Source of the DNA: Opitutaceae bacterium
Lineage (GTDB): Bacteria; Verrucomicrobiota; Verrucomicrobiia; Opitutales; Opitutaceae
Direction of reading: 5' to 3'
Length of the DNA stretch: 5,503 nt
NCBI GenBank assembly: GCA_031272375.1
Contig: JAISTY010000084.1
Coordinates: 1-5,503, forward strand
The notes under the pieces: model-generated
What the model was told of the DNA's origin: nothing
Database searches by the model: none
The model's input: only the letters and a program-made list of their open reading frames with translations
Shown here: positions 1-5,503 of the stretch, piece after piece
Position numbering within the stretch: position 1 is the stretch's first letter
Layout of the letters: every line of letters begins with the position of its first letter
Position numbers and translations under genes: made by a program

Positions 1-321
1 GGAGATTTGGATGGCGATTTTCTCGATGATTTTGGGGATGCGGTAGAGCGCGGTCGAGAGGGCCTCGATGTCCTCGCGCTCCAGCGGGGTGACGAAGGTG
101 CGGCACAGCTCCTCGGTGATCTGCTGGGTGATGCGCTTGTCCTTGCGGCGGCTGAACGTGAAGTCGTCCAGGTTGCCGCTCGGGACGCCGCCGGAGGCCG
201 CGAGTTCCTTGAGGAAGCCGGCGAGGTAGCGGGCGCTGGACTGCGCGGCGGCGGCGCTTTCCTCGAGAAGGTCGTAAAACTTCTCGTCCTTGCCGAAGAG
301 TTTTTTGAAGGGATTGGCCAT
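1..321 (-). CDS. DUF47 / PhoU-like phosphate-transport accessory protein, partial (C-terminus beyond left edge)
   Basis: This reading frame is open from an ATG at 321-319 to the window edge and gives 107 residues without a stop. The N-terminus reads MANPFKKLFGKDEKFYDLLE, the typical opening of DUF47 proteins, where a short basic 'FxKLFG' segment precedes a long helix. A second hallmark, the segment TFVTPLEREDIEAL (about residues 75-88), matches the family signature 'TPFDREDI'. DUF47 proteins are cytoplasmic helical-bundle relatives of PhoU. They are commonly encoded beside a Pit-type phosphate permease and are thought to modulate it, so a pit gene may follow just outside the window (inference). 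The usual acidic metal-ligand motifs look weakened: RRKDKRI stands where ExEAD is common, and LYRIPKI where LDDV is common. No Shine-Dalgarno sequence is visible before the ATG. A tRNA-His gene ends 31 bp upstream on the same strand. The family call is fairly secure; the exact role is not. Confidence 0.85.
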   Translation of the reverse strand, partial: MANPFKKLFGKDEKFYDLLEESAAAAQSSARYLAGFLKELAASGGVPSGNLDDFTFSRRKDKRITQQITEELCRTFVTPLEREDIEALSTALYRIPKIIEKIAIQIS

Positions 322-352
322 GCGGACGGCGGTGTTGCGCGGGAGGGAAAAA

Positions 353-430
353 TGGGGCGACCAACGGGATTTGAACCCGCGACCCCCAGATCCACAATCT
401 GGTGCTCTAACCAACTGAGCTATGGTCGCC
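353..430 (-). tRNA. tRNA-His (anticodon GTG)
   Basis: The minus strand folds into a complete 78-nt cloverleaf. It has a 7-bp acceptor stem (GCGACCA with TGGTCGC), the D-arm GCTCAGTTGGTTAGAGC, the anticodon stem CCAGA/TCTGG closing the loop TTGTGGA, the variable loop GGGTC, and the T-arm GCGGG-TTCAAAT-CCCGT. The anticodon GTG lies at 395-393 and reads His codons. Diagnostic for tRNA-His is the extra G at position -1 (window 430), which faces the discriminator C73 (window 356) and is the main identity element for histidyl-tRNA synthetase. The 3' CCA is encoded at 355-353. The gene is followed by a T-run and then, after 31 bp, by the DUF47-type gene in the same direction. No separate terminator hairpin lies between them, so readthrough transcription is possible. 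Confidence 0.97.
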
Positions 431-563
431 GTGAAGTGGGCGCGGAAAGTCCCGACCGCCCGCGCCAGTGTCAAATTTTCTTTTCCGGCGGGGCGGGTGT
501 CCGCGCGGTGTCCGGCGGTTAAAAGCCTTCCCCTCCCGCCGCTTCCCCCTTTGCTCCCAAGGC
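431..563. other. Divergent intergenic region between tRNA-His and the GH13 gene
   Basis: This 133-bp stretch separates the minus-strand tRNA from the plus-strand GH13 gene. It holds the probable tRNA promoter (446-474) and an AT-rich patch (TCAAATTTTCTTTT, 471-484). It also contains TTAAAA (519-524), which could be a weak plus-strand -10 but has no recognisable -35 at the right distance. A C-rich tract (CCCTCCCGCC, 531-540) precedes the GTG at 564. If translation of the GH13 gene starts at GTG 468 instead, part of this region would be coding. Confidence 0.5.
446..474 (-). promoter_or_regulatory. Probable sigma-70-type promoter of tRNA-His
   Basis: On the minus strand a perfect TTGACA hexamer (474-469) is followed, after a 17-bp spacer, by GACTTT (451-446), a weak match to the -10 consensus. 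The implied transcription start would fall near 438-440, about 8-10 nt before the mature tRNA 5' end at 430. That is a sensible short leader for RNase P processing. The -35 match and the spacing are seen directly. The poor -10 match keeps this tentative. Confidence 0.45.
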
Positions 564-2999
564 GTGCCACACCGCGACAACCGCATCCTCCGCGCCTCCC
601 TCGACACGCCCGACTCCGGCACCATCGAGTTCGCCCGCGATTGGGACGCCCCCGGCGCGCCCCCCGTCGTTCTCAACGGGAGCCGTCCCCTCGCCCCGTT
701 TCCGCTCCCGGAGGCCGAGTTCGCGGAACGCGCCGGCTACCACGTTGACGGCGACGCCGTCGTCTTCGTCCTCCACCCGGCGCACCATCCCGAAATCCCG
801 CTGGCGCCCGGCGACGCCGGCGCGCCGGAGGTCTATGTCGCCGGCGACTTCAACGGCTGGGGCGGCGCCATCGGCGCCGGTGAATGGCGGCTGCGCCCCG
901 CCGTCCTCGACGGCGTTCCCGTGCTTTCGCTCGGGGTTCCCGCGGCGCGGCTGGGCGGGGGGGACCATGCCTTCAAGTTCGTCACCGGCGGCGGGCGCTG
1001 GCTGCCCGTTCCGGCGGACGCCCCCAACGCGGTTGGCGACGGCGCCGGCAACGTCAACCGCTCCGTCACCCCCGGAAGCGCGGCGCGCCACCTTTGGCGT
1101 TTCAAGCTGCCCGAACCGCTTCCGTTCAACCGGCAGCACTGGCTCGCCCTTCCCGGCCAGCCGCCCGCGCCCCTGCGCCCCGACTGCATCCTTTCGCTCG
1201 GCACCGATCTTCCCCTCGGCGCGACCGTCGCGGCGGACGCGAACGGCGGCGTCTCGACCACCTACCGTCTCTTCGCGCCGCGCGCCACGGGCGTCCTCCT
1301 TTCCCTCTGCCGCGAGCTTGAAGGGCGCGACCGCCCCGAACGCCACGCGCTCGCCCCGCACCCGGGACAACCCGCCGTCTGGGAGATCACCCTGCCCGGC
1401 AACCACCACCATTGGTTTTACTGGTTCAACGTCTCCGGGCCGGAGGGCCCCTGGTCGCATTTCAACCCGGCCTTTCCCGTCCTCGACCCCTGGGCGAAGG
1501 CGGCGCTCAACCGCGGCGGCCCCGGCATTGTGCTCGACCCGGAGCGGACGCGCGACCCGCACCCGCCCTTCACGCCGCCGGCGTGGCACGACCTCGCCAT
1601 CCTTGAGGCGCATCTTTGCGACCTGACGCGGAACGGCCCCGTGCCGCACGGCGGGCGCCCGACCTTCACCACCCTCGCGCAATGCGCGCGGCGTCCCGAC
1701 TTCCACCCCGCGCGCCTTGGCGTCAACGCGCTCGAGCTGCAGCCCGTCCAGGAATTCGACAACGCCACCCCGTCCGAATACCACTGGGGCTACATGACGG
1801 CGAATTTCTTCGCGCCGGCCTCGGCCTACTCCACCGACCCCGCCCGCGCCACGGGGAGCCGCGAGCTGCGGAACCTTTCCGCCGCCCTTCACCAGCGCGG
1901 CATCGCGCTCATCCTCGACGTTGTCTACAACCACGTCGGCGAGCCCAACCACCTGCTGCACGTGGACAAATTCTACTGGTTCAACCAGGACGCCGGCGGC
2001 GGCTTGTCGAACTGGTCCGGCTGCGGCAACGACCTGCGCTGCGGCACCCCCGTCGCGCGCCGCCTCCTCATCGAGTCGCTGCTGCACCTGCTTTCCTGCG
2101 GGGCGGACGGGTTCCGTTTCGACCTTGCCGAGCTGATCGGCGCGGAGGTGCTCCGCGACATCGAGGCCGCGCTCAAGGCGCGCAAGCCGTCCGTCATCCT
2201 CATCGCCGAGCCGTGGAGTTTCCGGGGGCACATCGCGGGGGAGCTGCGGGACACCGGCTACGCGAGCTGGAACGACGGCTACCGCGACGCCCTGCGGCGG
2301 GTTGTCGCCGGCGAGGCGCCGCGGGAGACGGTGGAGTATTACCTGAAAGGCTCGCCCTGGCATTACGCCAAGTGGCCCGCGCAGACGGTCAACTACACCG
2401 AGTCCCACGACGACCGCGCCTGGATTGACGTCATCACGCAAAATCCCGGCAACGACGGCTTCGCGCCGACGGCGTCCGACCGGCGGCGGACGCATCTCAT
2501 GTGCGCCTTCCTGTGCATGTCCATCGGGATACCGATGCTGGCGGAGGGGCAGGATTTCCTGCGCTCGAAGCGCGGCCATTCCAACACCTACCGGCGGGGC
2601 GATCTCAACGCGCTCGATTACGCGCGCCTCGCCGAATACCCGGCGACGCACGCCTATTTCCGCGACTGGCTGGCCTTCCGCCAGGGCGACATCGGGCGTC
2701 TGCTCCGGCACCACACCCGCGCCTCGGAGAATTTCCTGAAGTTCCACTGGGCGGAGGGCGGCGCGCCGGCCTTCGCCGCGCACTACAACGCCGACCGCGG
2801 CCTCGGCGCGGGGCAGCTGCTCTTTCTGTTCAACCCGTCCGGCGCGCCCGCGACCATCCGGCTGCCGGAGGCGCTCGCGTCGAAACCCTGGCGGCAGCTT
2901 GCCGACCAGGAGCGGTTTTTGCGGGGGAACGACATCGTGTATCCCGTCGCCCCCGTCCTCACGCTGCCGGCGGGGACGCTCCGCCTGCATTGCCTTTGA
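564..2999 (+). CDS. GH13 alpha-glucan-active enzyme, pullulanase/isoamylase (GlgX)-like, with two N-terminal E-set/CBM48-type modules
   Basis: This 811-residue protein has no signal peptide, so it is probably cytoplasmic and acts on glycogen or maltodextrin branches. Residues about 65-172 form an AMPK-beta/CBM48-like module with VYVAGDFNGWG (90-100). Residues about 208-315 form a second, pullulanase-type beta-sandwich ending in DPWAKA (308-313). The catalytic barrel starts near 341. It shows YHWGYM (406-411), DVVYNH (452-457), SGCGND (485-490), GFRFDLA with the nucleophile Asp520 (codon 2121-2123), IAEPW with the acid/base Glu549 (codon 2208-2210), and YTESHDD with the transition-state Asp616 (codon 2409-2411). 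EGQDF (661-665) and a C-terminal beta domain (about 720-811) follow. All catalytic residues are intact. Debranching (alpha-1,6 hydrolysis) is the best guess, but an amylase or branching activity cannot be excluded. The frame is open from 435. The only plausible starts are GTG 468 and GTG 564, and I prefer 564. It converges with yqeY across 12 bp. Confidence 0.88.
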   Translation: MPHRDNRILRASLDTPDSGTIEFARDWDAPGAPPVVLNGSRPLAPFPLPEAEFAERAGYHVDGDAVVFVLHPAHHPEIPLAPGDAGAPEVYVAGDFNGWGGAIGAGEWRLRPAVLDGVPVLSLGVPAARLGGGDHAFKFVTGGGRWLPVPADAPNAVGDGAGNVNRSVTPGSAARHLWRFKLPEPLPFNRQHWLALPGQPPAPLRPDCILSLGTDLPLGATVAADANGGVSTTYRLFAPRATGVLLSLCRELEGRDRPERHALAPHPGQPAVWEITLPGNHHHWFYWFNVSGPEGPWSHFNPAFPVLDPWAKAALNRGGPGIVLDPERTRDPHPPFTPPAWHDLAILEAHLCDLTRNGPVPHGGRPTFTTLAQCARRPDFHPARLGVNALELQPVQEFDNATPSEYHWGYMTANFFAPASAYSTDPARATGSRELRNLSAALHQRGIALILDVVYNHVGEPNHLLHVDKFYWFNQDAGGGLSNWSGCGNDLRCGTPVARRLLIESLLHLLSCGADGFRFDLAELIGAEVLRDIEAALKARKPSVILIAEPWSFRGHIAGELRDTGYASWNDGYRDALRRVVAGEAPRETVEYYLKGSPWHYAKWPAQTVNYTESHDDRAWIDVITQNPGNDGFAPTASDRRRTHLMCAFLCMSIGIPMLAEGQDFLRSKRGHSNTYRRGDLNALDYARLAEYPATHAYFRDWLAFRQGDIGRLLRHHTRASENFLKFHWAEGGAPAFAAHYNADRGLGAGQLLFLFNPSGAPATIRLPEALASKPWRQLADQERFLRGNDIVYPVAPVLTLPAGTLRLHCL

Positions 3000-3011
3000 G
3001 GGCGCGCGGCG

Positions 3012-3458
3012 TCAGGGGAGTTTGGACGCGATGAGTTTGCTGGCGGCGGCGAAGTCGAGGAGGGGCGCCTCGGGGCGGGCTTTCAGGAGCGCCATGACCT
3101 TGCCCATTTCCCGTTTGGATTGGGCGCCGGAGGCGGCGACGGCCTCGTTGACGAGGGCCTCGAGTTTCGCGGGGTCGAGGGCTTTCGGGAGGTATTTTTC
3201 GAGCAGGGCGATTTCGGCGGTGTTGGCGGCGACGAGGTCGGCGCGCCCGGCCTTTTCGAACTCAACGCGGGCGTCGGCGAGGTTTTTGACGGCCTTGCGG
3301 AGGACGGCGAGGACGAGGGGTTCGTCGAGGGGTTTGTTGGCGTCGAGGGCGGCGCGCTGGATGGCGGCGTCGGCGGTGCGGAGGCTGGTGGCGGCGCGGG
3401 AGTCGCGTGCCTTGAGGGCGGCGACGATGTCGGCGCGGAGGCGTTCGTAGGTGGTCAT
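3012..3458 (-). CDS. yqeY: GatB/YqeY domain protein
   Basis: This complete 148-residue protein has the usual length of the stand-alone YqeY family (about 147-150 residues). The order of motifs is typical. An N-terminal helix MTTYERLRADIVAALKARD is followed by a helical region with the family-typical EIALLEKYLPKALDPAKLEA (about 81-100), then a C-terminal helical tail with KREMGKVMALLKARPE (about 114-129). The fold resembles the tail domain of the GatB subunit of the tRNA-dependent amidotransferase GatCAB, which contacts tRNA. The role of free YqeY is not firmly established, and a link to amidotransferase or tRNA is by homology only. The ATG at 3458 lies 11 bp after the stop of the aas-like gene on the same strand, which suggests co-transcription or translational coupling. 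The interval lacks a Shine-Dalgarno motif and is instead C-rich (CCCTCCCGCC). The stop at 3012 faces the GH13 stop at 2999. Confidence 0.9.
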   Translation of the reverse strand: MTTYERLRADIVAALKARDSRAATSLRTADAAIQRAALDANKPLDEPLVLAVLRKAVKNLADARVEFEKAGRADLVAANTAEIALLEKYLPKALDPAKLEALVNEAVAASGAQSKREMGKVMALLKARPEAPLLDFAAASKLIASKLP

Positions 3459-3469
3459 GGCGGGAGGGA

Positions 3470-5503
3470 TCAGGCGGTTTTGGCGGTGTGGGCGGCGTGG
3501 TGGGCGGCGGCGAGTTCCTTGCAGGTTTTCATGTCAATTTTGCCGGAGCCGAGGACGGGGATTTGGGGGACGCGGATGATTTCGCGGGGCACCCAGAGGT
3601 TGGGGAGGCCGAGGGCGGCGAGTTTTTCGCGGAGGCGGGCGAGGGTGGTGTCGAGGGTGGTGAGGAGGACGAGGGCCTCGCCCTTGGCGGCGTCGGTGAC
3701 GCCGACGACGATGGCGGCGGCGGGGCCTGTGGGGTCAACGGCGAAGGCCTCGTTGATGCGGGCCTCGATGGTTTCGTGGGGGACCATTTCGCCGGCGAGC
3801 TTGGAGAAGCGGGAGAGGCGGCCCTCGATGAAGAGGAAGCCGTCGGGGTCAAAGCGGCCGAGGTCGCCGGTGACGAACCAAGCGCGCTCGAAGGCGCCGG
3901 CGGTCTGGCCGGGGCTGTGGAGGTAGCCGCCGAAGACGTTGGCACCGCGCAGGCAGATGATGCCGGTCTCGGTTTCGGGAAGCTCGGCGCGGGTGTCGGG
4001 GTCCAGGACGCGGGCGGTGATGCCGGGGAGCATCCGGCCGACGGAGCCGAGGAGGTTGCCGGGCTGGTAGCGGTGGCCGGGGCCTGTGATTTCGGGGTCG
4101 GGCTGGTTGACGGCGCAGACGGGGGAGGTTTCGGTGAGGCCGTAGCCCTGCATGATTTCGTGGCCGAAGGCGGCGACGAAGCTGTCGTGGACGTCGAGGG
4201 GCATGCGTTCGGCGCCGGAGACGATGACGTTGAGGGAGGCGAGCTCGTGGCGCTCGGCCTTTTTGAGGATGGGGCGGAGGAAGGTGGGGGCGGCGACCAT
4301 GGTGGTGATTTTCTCGTCGCGGATGGCGTCTATGATTTTGCGGGTGTCGAGGGGGCTTGGGACGGTGACGACGCGGCAGCCGCGGAGGAGGGGGAAGATG
4401 GTGAGGATGAAGCCGAAGGAGTGGAAGGTGGGGAGGAAGCCGAGGATGACGGCGTTTGGGGGAACGATGATCATCGAGGCGATCTGGAGGCAGTTGGCGA
4501 GGATGTTGCGGTGGGAGAGGGAGACGCCCTTGGGTTCGCCGGAGGAGCCGGAGGTGAAGAGGAGGGCGGCCTCGGCGTCGCCGCCCTGTCCGGGCATTTT
4601 GAGGAGGGCGGAGTAGAGCTGGTTGGGGAGGAGCCAGGCGGCGGCGAGCCAGGGGAGGACGGCGCGGGCGCCGCCCATGCGGATGAGTTCCTCGCGGAGG
4701 TCGCGGGTGTCGGCGGTCCAGGGGAAGTCGGGGACTTTCTCGCGCATGGCGGCGGCGGTGAGGATGGTTTTGAGGCCGGCGATGCGGATGCTGGCCTCGA
4801 GGGCGGCGCGTCCGGCGGTGAAGTTGAGGTTGACGGGGACTTTGCCGGCGAAAATGACGGCGAGGTTGGCGATGGTGCCGCCGGCGCAGGGCGGGAGGAC
4901 GATGCCGACGCGTTGTCCGGGGCAGGTTTTGCGGATGTGGCGGGAGAGGGCGGAGGCGGCGGCGAGGAGTTTGCCGGCGCGGTAGGGGGTCGGGGCGGCG
5001 GTGCGGTCGGTGACCTCGAGTTTCCAGGGGCGGCGGGCGAGGGAGCGGGCGATGACCTGGCCGAGGTAGCGTTTGAGGTAGGGGCGCTGGGCGAAGGCCT
5101 CGGCGCCGAGGTCGAGGAGTTCGCGGCGGACGCGGGCAACGGTGGCCTCGTTGGGCGGGATGGGGCGGCCCCAGACGACGCTGACAGGGGTGCGCATGAC
5201 GCGGGGGGATTTGCGGAGGACGCGGTTGGCGGAGAAGGAGAAGACGGAGCCCCAGATGCCGTCGTGGGCGACGGGGACGACGGGGACGGAGGCTTTTTCG
5301 GCGATGACCTCGAAGTGGCGTTTGAGGCCCATGAGTTGTCCGGTGCGGGAGATGCCGCCCTCTGGGAACATGAGGACGTATTCGCCGGCGCGGAGGGCGG
5401 CGATGGCGGCGCGGGTGCTTTCGAGGACGTTGTTTTCGGCGACGGGGACGGTGCCGCTGAGCTTGTAGACGAGGCGGAAGAACCAGTGGATTTGGGTGGC
5501 GCG
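3470..5503 (-). CDS. aas: Aas-like fusion: PlsC-type acyltransferase plus AMP-forming acyl-ACP synthetase/ligase, 5' partial
   Basis: The frame stays open from the stop at 3472-3470 to the right edge, giving 677 visible residues; the true start is outside. Numbering from the first visible residue, about 1-150 are the latter part of a PlsC-like acyltransferase, with the glycerophosphate-binding block FPEGGISRTG (46-55). The catalytic HxxxxD must lie upstream. From about 170 an ANL adenylating domain follows. It carries the P-loop LLFTSGSSGEPKG (314-326), GYGLTET (453-459), TGD (545-547), the hinge GRLSRFSK (561-568) and the C-terminal lysine in LGSGKIDM (Lys655, codon 3539-3541). The order matches E. 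coli Aas, which activates fatty acids and reacylates lysophosphatidylethanolamine at the inner membrane, and phrases such as KLAGEMV and KGEALVL are shared. Some bacteria fuse an LplT-like MFS transporter in front, which cannot be judged here. A short Ala/His-rich tail ends the protein. yqeY follows after 11 bp. Confidence 0.9.
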   Translation of the reverse strand, partial: RATQIHWFFRLVYKLSGTVPVAENNVLESTRAAIAALRAGEYVLMFPEGGISRTGQLMGLKRHFEVIAEKASVPVVPVAHDGIWGSVFSFSANRVLRKSPRVMRTPVSVVWGRPIPPNEATVARVRRELLDLGAEAFAQRPYLKRYLGQVIARSLARRPWKLEVTDRTAAPTPYRAGKLLAAASALSRHIRKTCPGQRVGIVLPPCAGGTIANLAVIFAGKVPVNLNFTAGRAALEASIRIAGLKTILTAAAMREKVPDFPWTADTRDLREELIRMGGARAVLPWLAAAWLLPNQLYSALLKMPGQGGDAEAALLFTSGSSGEPKGVSLSHRNILANCLQIASMIIVPPNAVILGFLPTFHSFGFILTIFPLLRGCRVVTVPSPLDTRKIIDAIRDEKITTMVAAPTFLRPILKKAERHELASLNVIVSGAERMPLDVHDSFVAAFGHEIMQGYGLTETSPVCAVNQPDPEITGPGHRYQPGNLLGSVGRMLPGITARVLDPDTRAELPETETGIICLRGANVFGGYLHSPGQTAGAFERAWFVTGDLGRFDPDGFLFIEGRLSRFSKLAGEMVPHETIEARINEAFAVDPTGPAAAIVVGVTDAAKGEALVLLTTLDTTLARLREKLAALGLPNLWVPREIIRVPQIPVLGSGKIDMKTCKELAAAHHAAHTAKTA

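Noticed and set aside
346..353. The T-run directly after the tRNA CCA end as an intrinsic terminator.
   Set aside because: No dedicated hairpin precedes it apart from the tRNA's own arms, and the T-run is short, so termination there cannot be supported.
7..522. A plus-strand open frame running through the left-edge gene and the tRNA.
   Set aside because: It reads straight across a complete tRNA-His and opposite a recognisable DUF47 protein, so it is a shadow frame.
468..563. An extra 32-residue N-terminus for the GH13 protein starting at GTG 468.
   Set aside because: It overlaps the probable tRNA -35 element, includes a rare TTA codon and has atypical composition. It is kept only as an alternative start.
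519..2990. An 823-codon open frame on the minus strand, antisense to the GH13 gene.
   Set aside because: Its product is Arg/Gly/Ala/Val-rich with no recognisable motif. It arises because G/C-ending codons in the real gene rarely create antisense stops. The plus strand carries an intact GH13 enzyme.
2999..3025. A bidirectional terminator between the GH13 gene and yqeY.
   Set aside because: The short GCGCGC palindrome has no adequate stem-loop with a T-run on either strand.
3120..3926. A plus-strand open frame rich in Gly, Val and Glu.
   Set aside because: It lies antisense to yqeY and the aas-like gene and has a low-complexity product with no domain signature.

Overview
This GC-rich window most resembles a chromosomal stretch from a Verrucomicrobiota-type bacterium, perhaps Opitutales. 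That placement is an inference from the protein flavour, from codons ending mostly in G or C, and from the absence of clear Shine-Dalgarno sequences. No sequence search was possible. No mobile element, CRISPR array, phage gene or foreign-looking composition is visible. The content is housekeeping and core metabolism.

Layout from left to right. Positions 1-321 (minus) hold the N-terminal 107 codons of a DUF47/PhoU-like protein, cut by the left edge. Positions 353-430 (minus) hold a complete tRNA-His(GTG) with an encoded CCA end, 31 bp upstream of that gene and in the same direction. Positions 431-563 form a 133-bp divergent intergenic region. It carries a probable promoter for the tRNA (a perfect TTGACA on the minus strand) and the leader of the next gene. 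Positions 564-2999 (plus) encode a large intracellular GH13 alpha-glucan-active enzyme of the pullulanase/isoamylase/GlgX type, with two N-terminal beta-sandwich modules. It ends only 12 bp from the convergently read minus-strand gene yqeY (3012-3458). Upstream of yqeY, with an 11-bp gap, is a 5'-truncated aas-like gene (3470-5503) that fuses a PlsC-type acyltransferase to an AMP-forming acyl ligase. The minus-strand order aas-like then yqeY looks like an operon whose promoter lies beyond the right edge.

Functionally the genes are mostly independent. They cover phosphate-transport accessory function (DUF47), translation (tRNA-His and possibly YqeY), storage glucan trimming (GH13) and lysophospholipid or fatty-acid recycling (Aas-like). 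I found no convincing undescribed system. The points most worth a second look are the GH13 start site overlapping the tRNA promoter, the GH13 domain architecture and mixed motif signature, the degenerate PhoU-type metal motifs, and the unseen N-terminus of the Aas-like fusion.
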